Below are positions 44,351 through 53,841 of a stretch of DNA of 59,644 nt, one piece after another. The notes beneath the pieces are model-generated. The model saw nothing but the letters and a program-made list of their open reading frames with translations, was not told where the DNA came from and made no database searches. The translations under genes were made by a program, and so were the position numbers. Within the stretch, counting starts at the first letter, position 1. Each line of letters starts with the position of its first letter. The DNA lies in the NCBI GenBank assembly GCA_021771915.1, contig JAETNY010000013.1, forward strand, positions 1 through 59,644. Direction: 5' to 3'. The DNA is from Bacillota bacterium (GTDB lineage Bacteria > Bacillota > Dehalobacteriia > UBA4068 > UBA4997).

Positions 44351-45970
44351 TCAATAGTCCAGATATTTTTCATAATAAACATCGCTTTGCAGCCAACGAT
44401 AAATAATCGTTGCACCCTCTCCGCGCGTAATAAGCCTGTTCGGCGCAAAACGCTCCGCCGAAATACCCTGCATGATACCAAGCTTATACAAATTAGCCAC
44501 CGCCGCGCCGGCCCAGGTATAACCCTCCTGCATATCCGCATACGGCAAGGTAACTTCCGCCGCCGTATCAGCTCCGCCCATCACGCGACTAAGCATTACG
44601 GCCGCCTCGGCGCGCGTGATATAAGCGTCAGGCCGCACAGTACCATCGGAATAACCGGATAAAATGCCCCTCGCCGCCGCCTTATAAATCTCGCCATAAG
44701 CCCAATGTCCGGTGGCCAAATCCGTGTAAAGCCGCTCCGCCATAGCATTATCCGGCTCTGGCCGAACTCTATCCAACACCCGGTTCAGCAACGCCGCAAA
44801 CTGGGCACGAGTCAGATGCTCATTAACACCAAAATAGCTGTCTGAAAGACCGTTCACCAGCGGCGGCGTGTTGTAATAAAGACCCAAAACGCTCTCCGCC
44901 GCCCAATGCCCGTTCAAATCCTTAAACGGCGAAATTACAGAATAAAGCGCCAACTCAGACATATAACTAACCAGCGGCGCCGCGCCCTGATAGGTATAGC
45001 TGACGCTGTTATTATCCGGCAGGTACTCGCAGGTATAAATCAAACGACTGTCATTGGCAATATTGCCAAAACGCGACCAGTCTATCATCTGACCGCCCAC
45101 AGATTCCGCCGCATAGGAAAAAGTGGGGTCAGCAACCAGCCAGCCCACGCCGGCTATGTAAAACTCCACCCAATTATGACGCAGCCGGTCAGCATTAATA
45201 TGACCGTTGGGACTTAAATAAGCGTTATCCTGCACCGAGGTTGGATTGTAAACGAAACCACCGCAAACCCTGGCCGGAATACCCACAGCGCGCAGAGTGG
45301 CCGCATATAAATTGGCATAATCAACACAATTTCCGGTTGCATCGCGGTAAGCGTCCAAAGAGGAATGGCTGGTGCGCTCCGCATCATTATTATAGGAAAG
45401 ATAATTATTAACCGCTGAAAACAACAGCCGCGCCTGCAAATAGGGGTTGGCCGAAACCGATGTAGCTGATTTGGCAAAAGAGATAATTTCCGGCGCGTCG
45501 GCGCTGATTTCCTCTGACGGAGCCAGATAAGCCGCAAAATTGTTTAACGGAACTTTAGTGTCCAGACTGCTGACGTCATAGCTGACGCAATAATTCTGCA
45601 CCGCCACACGCTGCACCAAATCCACCGTCTGACCGGGAGCCAGTTCCGCAATCGTATAATACGCCAGACGGCCGCCGGCCGCCGCCTGCTCAATGCGCTC
45701 CGGCTGGGGAGAAAGTTCTTCGCCCAACACGTCCTGCCAATGCACGCTCTGGTCAGAAGCCAGCGGCACCTCAACATTAATATTATGAATAGACCGGGAA
45801 CTGCGATTTTCCAGACGTACCGTATTGATGACCGTATATATGCGCCCATTTTCTCGCTGCACATAATCGTCCGCCCAGACCAAAACCGGACGGCTCAACA
45901 AACACAGCAACGACAACACAAACAAGCCAACGCCCAGCGTCAGCCGGCGCAATCTGCTTCTTTGATACAT
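44351..45970 (-). CDS. Secreted transglutaminase-like protein with three SLH repeats
   Basis: 539 aa. Signal peptide (RLTLGVGLFVLSLLCLLS, cut near VWA-DD). Residues about 190-300 hold a transglutaminase core with a Cys-His-Asp triad: Cys in GNCVDYANLYAATLRAVGIPARVCGGF, His in RHNWVEFYI, Asp in VADPTFS. Three SLH repeats follow (FKDLNGHWAAESVLGLYY; YTDLATGHWAYGEIYKAAARGILSGYSDG; YADMQEGYTWAGAAVANLYKLGIMQGIS), which bind pyruvylated wall polymer. The protein is therefore cell-surface attached. ATG 45970 has AAGGAG 7 nt upstream. It could be a protease or crosslinking enzyme of the wall. Confidence 0.9.
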   Translation of the reverse strand: MYQRSRLRRLTLGVGLFVLSLLCLLSRPVLVWADDYVQRENGRIYTVINTVRLENRSSRSIHNINVEVPLASDQSVHWQDVLGEELSPQPERIEQAAAGGRLAYYTIAELAPGQTVDLVQRVAVQNYCVSYDVSSLDTKVPLNNFAAYLAPSEEISADAPEIISFAKSATSVSANPYLQARLLFSAVNNYLSYNNDAERTSHSSLDAYRDATGNCVDYANLYAATLRAVGIPARVCGGFVYNPTSVQDNAYLSPNGHINADRLRHNWVEFYIAGVGWLVADPTFSYAAESVGGQMIDWSRFGNIANDSRLIYTCEYLPDNNSVSYTYQGAAPLVSYMSELALYSVISPFKDLNGHWAAESVLGLYYNTPPLVNGLSDSYFGVNEHLTRAQFAALLNRVLDRVRPEPDNAMAERLYTDLATGHWAYGEIYKAAARGILSGYSDGTVRPDAYITRAEAAVMLSRVMGGADTAAEVTLPYADMQEGYTWAGAAVANLYKLGIMQGISAERFAPNRLITRGEGATIIYRWLQSDVYYEKYLDY

Positions 45971-46204
45971 ATAAAAACTCCTTAACACAACAAAACTATC
46001 AGAACTTAACGAATTGAAACTAAGTTATACACATATATTCGCGTTTATTATATCATATTTATAAATAAAATGCAAATTTTTTTGCCGCTTCGTCATAATT
46101 TTTTCAGCCGCCAAAAGCAGGAAAATGAAAAAAATACTGGTTTTTCCGCAATAAATATGCTATGCTATATAAAAATATTGAAACAAAGGAGCCAAAAACT
46201 CACC

Positions 46205-46399
46205 ATGAGCAAACATAAAAGCCGTAAATACAGAAAAGACCAGCCGCAAACCACCTGGGAAATTATCAAGGACTTATTCCTCCACCCCTTTGAATACCGC
46301 AAAAAAAACACTAACAACAGCATCGGCAAATTTTTGGGCGGCCTCTGCATTTTTTTAGCACTCTGCCTGCTGTTTGCTTTATCCGGCAACAATCTTTAA
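46205..46399 (+). CDS. Small membrane protein of unknown function
   Basis: 64 aa: a basic, Lys/Arg-rich start (SKHKSRKYRKDQPQ), an amphipathic stretch (WEIIKDLFLHPFEY) and one C-terminal membrane helix (FLGGLCIFLALCLLFAL). AAAGGAG is 13 nt from this ATG; a longer frame to 46070 has a poor start. An extended -10 (TGCTATAT, about 46160) may be its promoter. It stands alone, convergent with the ABC exporter. No family recognised. Confidence 0.6.
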   Translation: MSKHKSRKYRKDQPQTTWEIIKDLFLHPFEYRKKNTNNSIGKFLGGLCIFLALCLLFALSGNNL

Positions 46400-46406
46400 G
46401 CCCCAA

Positions 46407-48227
46407 TCAGGCCAACTCAAACAAGCCGGTATAAAGCTGATAATAGCGGCCGTGCTGCTGTAAAAGGTCGGCATGGTCGCCGCGCTCAATAATCCGCCCG
46501 TCCTCAATCACCAAAATAGCATTGGCGTTGCGCACAGTGGAAAGACGATGCGCAATGACAAAAACCGTTCGCCCCTCCATCAGGCGGTTCATACCCTTTT
46601 CAATCAACGCCTCAGTGCGCGTATCAATAGAACTGGTGGCTTCGTCCAGCACCAAAACCGCCGGATTAGCCACAGCCGCCCGGGCAATCGTCAAAAGCTG
46701 GCGCTGTCCCTGCGATAAATTGCCGCCGTCGCCGCTTATCAGCGTTTCAAAGCCCTGCGGCAGATTTTGAATAAAATGCTCCGCATTGGCCAGACGCGCA
46801 GCCGCCTCCACCTCGGCGTCGGTAGCATCCAGCCGGCCATAACGGATATTCTCGCGGATTGTACCGCTGAAAAGATGGCTGTCCTGCAAAACAAAAGCCA
46901 TAGAGCGGCGTAAGTCCGCTTTTTTTATTTGCCTGATATCAATACCGTCATAGGTAATTTGTCCCTGCCCGATATCATAAAAACGGTTCAGCAAATTGGT
47001 AATCGTGGTTTTACCGGCTCCAGTGGAGCCAACCAGCGCAATCTTCTGCCCCGGCTTGGCGTAAAAGCTAACGCCATGCAAAACCTCTTTTTCCGGCATA
47101 TACCCAAAGACCACGTCTTGCAAGCGCACTTCACCGCGCACTGGCCGCGTGGAGCCGTCAGGCAGCTGCCAGGAAAATTCCTGTCCCTGCCGGCGCAATT
47201 CCACTGTTCCCTCGTCAAACTCCTGCTTTTCGTCCAACATCTTAAAAATACGCTCCGCCCCGGCCAGCGCCAACAGCACATTGTTAAACTGCTGGGAAAT
47301 CTGCGTAACCGGCTGCGCAAACTGTCGCGTCATCTGCAAAAAGGCCGCCAGCGTACCCAAATCCAGCCAGCCGCAAACCGCCAGCACAGCCCCCAAAGCC
47401 GCCGTCAGCGCATAATGAATATAAGATAAATTCATCATAACCGGCATTAAAATATTAGCAAAGGTATGGGCGCTGGTGGAGGCACGGCAGAGTTCCGCAT
47501 TCAAGCCGGCAAAGTCCTGCTTGCTGGCCTCCTCATGCTGAAACACCTTAACCAGCTTCTGGCCGCCAATCATTTCCTCCACATAACCGTTCAAACTGCC
47601 AATAGCGGCCTGCTGGCGCTGAAAATAATAGCCGCTGCGCCGGCCAATCAGACGCACCGCCAACAGCATAACCCCCAACATAACCAGAACCAGCACGGTC
47701 AGCGCCGGGCTTAAAAACAGCATGGCGCAAAAAACGCCCGTCAGAGTCACCGCCGACGCCAAAAGCTGGGGCAAACCCATGCTCAAAGTATCGTGCAGCG
47801 CATCAGTATCATTGGTATAAAGGCTCATCAACTCGCCGTGAGCATGGGTATCAAAATATTTCAGCGGCAGACCCTGCATATGCCGAAACATATCCTGACG
47901 AATTTGCGCTAAAGTGTTGGTGGAGATTACAAGCATCAGGCGACTATAAATATAGGTGCAAACCGCACCCAATATATAAATGCCGGCCATAATAGTCATC
48001 AACCGAATAAAACCGGACAAATCCGGATTTTGCTGCCCGACAAACGGCATAATGTAATTGTTAAACAATGGCTTCAAATAATAGCTGCCGGCCACAGCCG
48101 CGCCGGAACTGACCAGAATAGCCAGCAAAACCAGCAGCAGCCGCAGGCGGTAAGGCCTAAGATATTGCAACAGCCGCCTTAAAGTTGCTTTCAGATTGCC
48201 CGGCATTGGCCGGCCTTTTTTAGACAT
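46407..48227 (-). CDS. ABC exporter half-transporter, catalytic partner
   Basis: 606 aa, six helices (type IV fold) plus NBD. Walker A GSTGAGKTT, Q-loop VLQDSHLFSGTI, signature LSQGQ, Walker B VLVLDEATSSID and H-loop VIAHRLSTV. The catalytic Glu and H-loop His are present here. It starts 13 bp after the partner gene, with GGGAGG 5 nt before ATG 48227; the frame upstream of that belongs to the partner region. The pair resembles BmrC/BmrD, LmrC/LmrD and TM287/288. Substrate: drugs, lipids or peptides, unknown. Confidence 0.92.
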   Translation of the reverse strand: MSKKGRPMPGNLKATLRRLLQYLRPYRLRLLLVLLAILVSSGAAVAGSYYLKPLFNNYIMPFVGQQNPDLSGFIRLMTIMAGIYILGAVCTYIYSRLMLVISTNTLAQIRQDMFRHMQGLPLKYFDTHAHGELMSLYTNDTDALHDTLSMGLPQLLASAVTLTGVFCAMLFLSPALTVLVLVMLGVMLLAVRLIGRRSGYYFQRQQAAIGSLNGYVEEMIGGQKLVKVFQHEEASKQDFAGLNAELCRASTSAHTFANILMPVMMNLSYIHYALTAALGAVLAVCGWLDLGTLAAFLQMTRQFAQPVTQISQQFNNVLLALAGAERIFKMLDEKQEFDEGTVELRRQGQEFSWQLPDGSTRPVRGEVRLQDVVFGYMPEKEVLHGVSFYAKPGQKIALVGSTGAGKTTITNLLNRFYDIGQGQITYDGIDIRQIKKADLRRSMAFVLQDSHLFSGTIRENIRYGRLDATDAEVEAAARLANAEHFIQNLPQGFETLISGDGGNLSQGQRQLLTIARAAVANPAVLVLDEATSSIDTRTEALIEKGMNRLMEGRTVFVIAHRLSTVRNANAILVIEDGRIIERGDHADLLQQHGRYYQLYTGLFELA

Positions 48228-48240
48228 ATGTCCTCCCGTT

Positions 48241-50013
48241 TTAGCTGGCAATTTCTTCACCTCCCGGCTTGATATCTTCATTTTGCGCCTGCTGCGAATA
48301 ATAGACCTCCTGATAAATACGGTTGCCCGCCAAAAGTTCCGCATGTGTACCCACGCCGTCAATACGTCCCTCGTCCAGCACCACAATTTTATCGGCCTCC
48401 ATAACCGAAGCAATCCGCTGCGCCACAATCAGCGTGGTAACCCGGCTGTTATGCGCCAGATTGGCGCTCAAAGCCTGACGTATCTGCTTATCCGTGGCCG
48501 TATCCACCGCGCTGGTGCTGTCGTCCAGAATAATCACCGGAGCCTGCCGCAGCAAAGCCCGGGCAATGCACAGCCGCTGCTTCTGACCACCAGAAAGATT
48601 AACACCGCCCTGCCCCAAAACCGTCTGATACCCGTCCGGTAGCTGGCTGACAAAATCATGCGCCGCAGCCGCCCGACAAGCGTTTTCAATTTCCGCCGGC
48701 GTGGCCTGCGGATTACCCCAACGCAGATTATCCGCAATCGTACCGGAAAAAAGCAGATTTTTCTGCATTACAATAGAAACATGAGCGCGCAGTTCCGCCA
48801 GCGGATGCTGACGCACGTCCACGCCGCCCACCAGCACCCGGCCGGCCGAAACATCGTAAAGACGGGGAATAAGCTGCACCAGCGTAGACTTGCCGGAACC
48901 GGTGCCGCCGATAATACCCACCGTTTCACCGGGTGCAATCCGCAGATTGATATTATGCAATGCCGCCTCGCCCTTTTCCGTATAACTGAAGCTGACGTTT
49001 TCAAAAACAATCTCGCCGGACCGGTCGGCAGCTGCCGGTTGCGCCTCCGCCTCTTCCGCCAGACCGTTATCCTCCGCCAGAACCTCCACAATGCGGCTGA
49101 CCGAAGCCCGGGAAAGAATTAAATTTACGGCAATCATGGCAATCATCATCACCGACATCAAAATTTGAGAAACATAACTGATAAAACTCATCAAATCGCC
49201 TTGCAGCATATCGCCAACAATAATCATATTGCCGCCAAACCAGGCCGCCGCCAGCATACAGCTATACATCACCAGCTGCATAATCGGCATCGCCAAAATC
49301 ATCAGCCCTTCGGCGCGGAAAGAGGCCTGCCGCAGTTCATCGACGTTTTTATCAAAAGAGTCAATTTCAAAATCACTGCGCACAAAGGCCTTAACCACCC
49401 GGATAGCTGTCAAATTTTCCTGAGTCCGCGCATTCAAAGCGTCATATTTAGCCAACAGCAGCTTAAAAAGACCAAAGGCCCGGGCGAATATCAGCAGAAT
49501 TGCGCCGGCCAAAATCGGCAGCGCCGCCATAAAAATCAGCGCCAGCCGGCTGTTGATATAAAAAGCCATGGCCGCCGCACAGACCAACATAAACGGCGCA
49601 CGAAACAAAATACGCAGTGCCATCATCAACGCCATCTGCGTATTGGTAACGTCCGTCGTCAGCCGGGTAATCAGCGAGCCGGTGCTGAATTTGTCCAGCT
49701 TGCCAAAGGAAAGTTCCTGAATTTTGGCAAAAAGCTGACTACGTACATTTTTGGCAAAGCCCATCGCCCCAACCGCCGCACTGCGCCCGGATAAAACCCC
49801 AAACAACAGCGACAAAAAAGCCAGCCCCACCATCAACGCACCATGCCGCCAGATAAAAGCCAAATCGCCCTCCCCGGCCAGGCCGACATTAATAATCTGC
49901 GCCATCACCAGCGGAATTAAAATCTCCATCACAACTTCGCCCACAATAAACAGCGGCGCGGCCAGCATGGCCAGCCGATAGCCTTTGGTGCAGGGCAACA
50001 GAATTTTCAGCAT
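48241..50013 (-). CDS. ABC exporter half-transporter, partner with degenerate ATP site
   Basis: 590 aa, membrane domain then NBD. Walker A GGTGSGKST and signature LSGGQKQR are standard, but Walker B reads VIILDDSTSAVD (catalytic Glu replaced by Asp) and the H-loop has Gln in place of His (LIVAQRIASV). This is the pattern of the non-hydrolysing site in heterodimeric exporters. It therefore works with the downstream gene. GGGGAGA before the ATG. Confidence 0.92.
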   Translation of the reverse strand: MLKILLPCTKGYRLAMLAAPLFIVGEVVMEILIPLVMAQIINVGLAGEGDLAFIWRHGALMVGLAFLSLLFGVLSGRSAAVGAMGFAKNVRSQLFAKIQELSFGKLDKFSTGSLITRLTTDVTNTQMALMMALRILFRAPFMLVCAAAMAFYINSRLALIFMAALPILAGAILLIFARAFGLFKLLLAKYDALNARTQENLTAIRVVKAFVRSDFEIDSFDKNVDELRQASFRAEGLMILAMPIMQLVMYSCMLAAAWFGGNMIIVGDMLQGDLMSFISYVSQILMSVMMIAMIAVNLILSRASVSRIVEVLAEDNGLAEEAEAQPAAADRSGEIVFENVSFSYTEKGEAALHNINLRIAPGETVGIIGGTGSGKSTLVQLIPRLYDVSAGRVLVGGVDVRQHPLAELRAHVSIVMQKNLLFSGTIADNLRWGNPQATPAEIENACRAAAAHDFVSQLPDGYQTVLGQGGVNLSGGQKQRLCIARALLRQAPVIILDDSTSAVDTATDKQIRQALSANLAHNSRVTTLIVAQRIASVMEADKIVVLDEGRIDGVGTHAELLAGNRIYQEVYYSQQAQNEDIKPGGEEIAS

Positions 50014-50085
50014 CTTATCACTCTCCCCAATCCTCTATATCTTTTATTTATATATCTTAATAAATTTTTTGTATATCGCAAATTG

Positions 50086-50114
50086 TTGACATCTATAAAC
50101 CGATAAGCTATAAT
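50086..50114 (+). promoter_or_regulatory. Promoter of metA
   Basis: TTGACA (50086-50091), 17 bp, TATAAT (50109-50114): a consensus promoter. The leader of about 50 nt is too short for a SAM or T-box riboswitch. Confidence 0.75.
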
Positions 50115-50170
50115 AGGATTTGCCTATTATTTATCTAGGCTTTATTTTTTTAATAAGGGGGCTTTTTAAC

Positions 50171-51085
50171 ATGCCTATTAAGATACCTAATGATTTGCCG
50201 GCGCGTCAGGTGCTGGAGGACGAGCATATTTTTGTAATGACGGAAACCCGAGCCTTGAGCCAGGATATCCGACCGCTGAAAATTGGCATCGTCAATTTAA
50301 TGCCAACCAAAATCACCACCGAAACCCAGCTTTTGCGCTGTCTGGCCAACACGCCGCTGCAAATTGAAGTAGATTTAATTCATACGCAGAGTTACACCGC
50401 CAAAAACACCGCAGAGACTCATTTAACCACATTCTACCGCACCTTTGCCGATATTAAAGACGAAAATTACGACGGTATCATCATCACCGGCGCGCCCGTG
50501 GAAAATATGCCGTTTGAGCAAGTGGAATACTGGCCGGAACTCTGCGCCATTATGGACTGGACGCAAACCCACGTACACAGTACAATGCATATTTGCTGGG
50601 CCTCACAGGCCGGCCTGTATTATCATTATGGCATACCCAAGCAAGCCCTGGCGAGAAAATTAAGCGGCGTTTATTCGCATAAGCTGTTAAATCCCAAAGC
50701 ACGGCTTTTCCGCGGCTTTGATGAAGAATATTTTGCGCCCCATTCCCGGCATACCCAATCTGACCCGGAGGCTATCTCCCAGCAGCCGGAACTGCGCGTG
50801 TTGGCTGTATCGCCACAGGCCGGTATTCACATCGTCAGCGACCAGGAAAGCAAGCTGTTTTTTATCAGCGGCCATTCAGAATATGACCTCTACACTCTGC
50901 GTGACGAATATCAGCGTGATTTAAACAATGGTCTGGCCGTACCGCTGCCGCTCAATTATTTTCCGCAGGACGACCCCAGCCAGAAACCGGTTAATCACTG
51001 GCGCGCCCATGCCAATCTGCTGTTTACCAACTGGCTGAACTATTATGTCTATCAAACAACTCCCTTTGATTTGGAACAGATTTAG
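50171..51085 (+). CDS. metA: Homoserine O-acyltransferase (probably acetyltransferase)
   Basis: 304 aa. It activates homoserine for methionine synthesis. The catalytic Cys lies in HICWASQAGLYYHYG, the His/Glu partners in ISGHSEYDLYTL. The residue that sets the acyl donor is Glu (GAPVENMPF), as in Bacillus cereus MetA, which uses acetyl-CoA; Escherichia coli has Gly there and uses succinyl-CoA. So acetyl transfer is favoured. AAGGGGG precedes ATG 50171; the frame extends upstream without homology. Monocistronic with its own terminator. Confidence 0.94.
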   Translation: MPIKIPNDLPARQVLEDEHIFVMTETRALSQDIRPLKIGIVNLMPTKITTETQLLRCLANTPLQIEVDLIHTQSYTAKNTAETHLTTFYRTFADIKDENYDGIIITGAPVENMPFEQVEYWPELCAIMDWTQTHVHSTMHICWASQAGLYYHYGIPKQALARKLSGVYSHKLLNPKARLFRGFDEEYFAPHSRHTQSDPEAISQQPELRVLAVSPQAGIHIVSDQESKLFFISGHSEYDLYTLRDEYQRDLNNGLAVPLPLNYFPQDDPSQKPVNHWRAHANLLFTNWLNYYVYQTTPFDLEQI

Positions 51086-51092
51086 GCTTTTA

Positions 51093-51125
51093 AGAGGTAC
51101 AGACAACTTGCCTGTACCTCTTTTT
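51093..51125 (+). terminator. Terminator of metA
   Basis: 10-bp stem AGAGGTACAG with CTGTACCTCT, 9-nt loop, followed by TTTT. Confidence 0.9.
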
Positions 51126-51168
51126 AGCCAGCTATATAACATTATAAATGCCCAACATAAACCAAATA

Positions 51169-51492
51169 TTAATTATTTAACTCCTCCGCGCCGGCATTAT
51201 AAACAGCCTCCGTGCCATAAGCCTCCATGCGGTTTACCATTTCCGGCGTTACCTGCTCGACAGCTGTGGGCGCAAACATACTTTCCGCCAAACCATCGGC
51301 CGAAGGCTGACTGGCCTGCGATGAGCCCTGCTGCTGACCTGTTTTGCCGGCTCGCGGCGGATTTACAGCGGCCCATTTAGCGCCGGCCTTGCTGGGTCTG
51401 CCGTCTGCCAGATGACTGGCTGCCGCGCCTGTGGCCGGAGGCGTCTGTCTGTCCAGATTTTGCAGCAACTCATTCTCTTTATTAGTATCCAT
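51169..51492 (-). CDS. Hypothetical small disordered protein
   Basis: 107 aa, starting MDTNKENELLQNLDRQ. Rich in Ala, Gly, Pro, Gln, Ser, with a C-terminal segment PEMVNRMEAYGTEAVYNAGAEELNN that looks more ordered. No signal peptide. ATG 51492 has AAAGGAG 8 nt upstream, a strong site, so it is likely made. No family recognised; the composition resembles small spore-associated or stress proteins, but this is a weak guess. Confidence 0.55.
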   Translation of the reverse strand: MDTNKENELLQNLDRQTPPATGAAASHLADGRPSKAGAKWAAVNPPRAGKTGQQQGSSQASQPSADGLAESMFAPTAVEQVTPEMVNRMEAYGTEAVYNAGAEELNN

Positions 51493-51746
51493 AATAAAAT
51501 CTCCTTTTACATTTTTTATATCAAATAGCATGGCATAATTAACAGCCGTTTATCCTATTATAATAAAAAGTCACAGTAAAAAAACAAAAAAACGGCTGGC
51601 AAATAAAGGATTTTGATTTTTCTTGTAGAATAAAATATTTTTAGCAAATTTATAAGGTTAATTTTGCTCATTTCTATAGCTAAATTTTTCGTGCATGATG
51701 TGCATATTAAAATATGAAGTAAGTATGGATAGAGAGGATTATCAAA

Positions 51747-52901
51747 ATGCAGCTTTTCGCACTAACCAGCAAAACCAAAAAGGCTCTGGCTTTGCTGATT
51801 TTAGTTATGCTTGCCTTAGCCTTGCCGGGCCGCCCCACGCTGGCCAGCACCATTCAAATTTATATTGACGACCAGCTTCTGGCAACCGATGTTGAACCAC
51901 AGCTGATTAACGGCCGCACCTATCTGCCGTTGCGCGCCTGCTCTGAAGCGCTGAATGCCAGCGTTGAATATGACGGCGCCACCAAACATATCACCATTAT
52001 GTATGGCGATACGGAAATCCAGCTGACAGTTGGCGAAACCCAGGCCACGATTAATGGCCAGGCCTATACTATTGACGCCAAGCCGTTTTTGCACAACGAT
52101 TTTACACTGGTACCGGTGCGCTTTGTTAGTGAAGCACTGCATTGTCTGGTTGAATGGGAGCCGCAAAATTCCTCTGTGCTGATTTATACCAATTCAGACT
52201 CTTCCATGCAGTCCGCCAAACCAACGCCCAGCTGGGACGAAACAATTCCCCAAACGGATTCTATTGCGCTGGAAGCAATTCAGCAAATTAACAATATCCG
52301 CCAGCAGAAAAAGCTGGAAACCTTTATTAGCATAGGCGAATTAACAGAAATTGCTGAAGCACATAATCATGACATGATATCAAACGGCTATTTAGCCACC
52401 CACTCGCCTATTTATGGCAGCCCGGCCAAACGAGCGCAGGCTTATAATTTGCAGCCAATTTCTGAAGCTATTGCCAAGGTTAATTATGACTTAAGCAATG
52501 TATCTCTGGCTGTTTCTGCCTGGCTGAACGACCCGGCTACCAATGCCATTTTGCTTAATCCCTCAGCTTCGTTTATCGGCGTGGCCGCTTATCGTCCTGA
52601 TAACAGTAATGTTGTTTATATCACTGCTGAAGTACTGCCAACACGTGCCTATTTTATAGACCAGCCGGCACAATCCACTACTGAAACCGGTAAGCTGACT
52701 TTAAACGGCCGCAGTACCGCGCGCACAGAAGTTATTAACATTTATAAGCTTTCCGGCCAAAGTTCTGCCATGTACACAGAAAAACGTCATCAGACCGTCA
52801 CAGTTAATAACACCTATTTCTTTACCAATATTGAACTCTGGGCGCCCGGCTCCTATGCTATCAATGTCGCTGATTGCACTATCTATGTTACCTATAAGTA
52901 A
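51747..52901 (+). CDS. Secreted stalk-domain (copper-amine-oxidase N-like) and CAP-domain protein
   Basis: 384 aa. Signal peptide (ALALLILVMLALALPGRPTLA). Residues about 35-150 form a stalk domain (IYIDDQLLATDVEPQLINGRTYLPLRACSEALNASVEYD ... TLVPVRFVSEALHCLVEW). Residues about 172-300 form a CAP/SCP-like domain (ALEAIQQINNIRQQKKL, AEAHNHDMISNGYLATHSP, NPSASFIGVAAY). A C-terminal beta-rich part with no name follows. Such proteins are common on the envelope of spore-forming Bacillota. GAGAGGAT before ATG. Confidence 0.85.
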   Translation: MQLFALTSKTKKALALLILVMLALALPGRPTLASTIQIYIDDQLLATDVEPQLINGRTYLPLRACSEALNASVEYDGATKHITIMYGDTEIQLTVGETQATINGQAYTIDAKPFLHNDFTLVPVRFVSEALHCLVEWEPQNSSVLIYTNSDSSMQSAKPTPSWDETIPQTDSIALEAIQQINNIRQQKKLETFISIGELTEIAEAHNHDMISNGYLATHSPIYGSPAKRAQAYNLQPISEAIAKVNYDLSNVSLAVSAWLNDPATNAILLNPSASFIGVAAYRPDNSNVVYITAEVLPTRAYFIDQPAQSTTETGKLTLNGRSTARTEVINIYKLSGQSSAMYTEKRHQTVTVNNTYFFTNIELWAPGSYAINVADCTIYVTYK

Positions 52902-52926
52902 GACCATTCCAGCCCGAGGTGATTTT

Positions 52927-53436
52927 TTGTTCACTCTTTTATCTCGTTTAGACATTGCCTTATTTAATTTTTGTAATAAAACCATAAAATGTCGCTCCTT
53001 GGATTTTATTATGCCATTTTTTACACATTTGGCTGGTTTTTCCTCGGTGGTTGGTATCTGTTTATTTTTCATGCTTTTCGTACCATCGGTTCCCGGAACT
53101 AATATTTTGGGCGCCGTATTCTTTGCTCAGGCTTCAGCTCAAAGCATTAAATTTCTGTTTAAAAGAGTACGTCCGCATATTAATTTGCCAGACGTTAACA
53201 TTTTCAGCAAGTTAATGCAGTATGACCCCTCTTTTCCCAGTGCTCATACCGCCACCATCACCGCTTTGGGTGGTGTAATCGCCTGGCTACACCCAGCCAC
53301 TCTGCCAGCAATCATGCTGATATGCCTACTGGTTGGTTTATCGCGCATTTATCTTGGTCAGCATTATCCTGGTGATGTAATTTTCGGTGCATTAATTGGT
53401 ACCATTTCAGCTGAATTATCCTGTTTAATTTTCTAA
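52927..53436 (+). CDS. PAP2-family membrane phosphatase
   Basis: 169 aa with five to six helices. The three motifs are intact: KFLFKRVRP (K-x6-RP), PSAHT, and SRIYLGQHYPGD (SR-x5-H-x3-D). Likely acts on undecaprenyl pyrophosphate or phosphatidate outside the membrane. The TTG at 52927 is chosen since GAGGTG lies just upstream and the frame before it overlaps the CAP gene; it starts 25 bp after that gene's stop and may be co-transcribed. Confidence 0.88.
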   Translation: MFTLLSRLDIALFNFCNKTIKCRSLDFIMPFFTHLAGFSSVVGICLFFMLFVPSVPGTNILGAVFFAQASAQSIKFLFKRVRPHINLPDVNIFSKLMQYDPSFPSAHTATITALGGVIAWLHPATLPAIMLICLLVGLSRIYLGQHYPGDVIFGALIGTISAELSCLIF

Positions 53437-53498
53437 AAAATGCTTGCCAAAACAGTATAAATATGTTATCATTCTAAAGCAACCATTTAATTATACAA

Positions 53499-53587
53499 GG
53501 AGACGTATCGAAGTGGTCATAACGGGGCGCACTCGAAATGCGTTAGCCCTCACGGGCTCGTGGGTTCGAATCCCACCGTCTCCGCCA
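53499..53587 (+). tRNA. tRNA-Ser (anticodon CGA)
   Basis: Acceptor GGAGACG pairs with CGTCTCC; discriminator G and encoded CCA. Anticodon loop CTCGAAA gives CGA, reading UCG. The long variable arm (GCCC-TCAC-GGGC) marks class II. The T-arm is GTGGG-TTCGAAT-CCCAC. A terminator follows. The adjoining integrase remains suggest its 3' end is the attachment site of a mobile element. Confidence 0.96.
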
Positions 53588-53589
53588 TT

Positions 53590-53621
53590 GAAAGCCTTAT
53601 CAAGTCAACTTGATAAGGCTT
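53590..53621 (+). terminator. Terminator of tRNA-Ser
   Basis: AAAGCCTTATCA pairs with TGATAAGGCTTT around a short loop, with TTTTC at the end. Confidence 0.85.
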
Positions 53622-53694
53622 TTCCCTTGCCTGCAAAATAGTACATATCCACCTCCTTTCTATCAAAATAGTGCCAATGACGCCCAACTTTTCA

Positions 53695-53762
53695 GGGCAC
53701 CACAATTTTGGCCTATTTATTTTTATACGATAAACAGTATGCTATGGTGCCCCCGTGGTGCC
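53695..53762. repeat. GGTGCCC repeats between tRNA and integrase
   Basis: GGGCACCA at 53695-53702 is inverted relative to TGGTGCCC at 53744 and again at 53755. Short repeats here may be integrase arm-type sites. The spacing is irregular. Confidence 0.35.
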
Positions 53763-53783
53763 CTAATCCTCTAAAACCATATA

Positions 53784-53841
53784 AAAAGCAGCGAAAAGCT
53801 ATAAACAGATATATCTGTCAACGCTCAACTTCGCTGCTTTT
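53784..53841 (-). terminator. 12-bp inverted repeat at the integrase 3' end
   Basis: AAAAGCAGCGAA (53784-53795) and TTCGCTGCTTTT (53830-53841) are exact complements; an inner ACAGATATATCTGT dyad lies in the loop. It overlaps the last codons of the integrase remnant and is T-rich on both strands. Confidence 0.75.
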
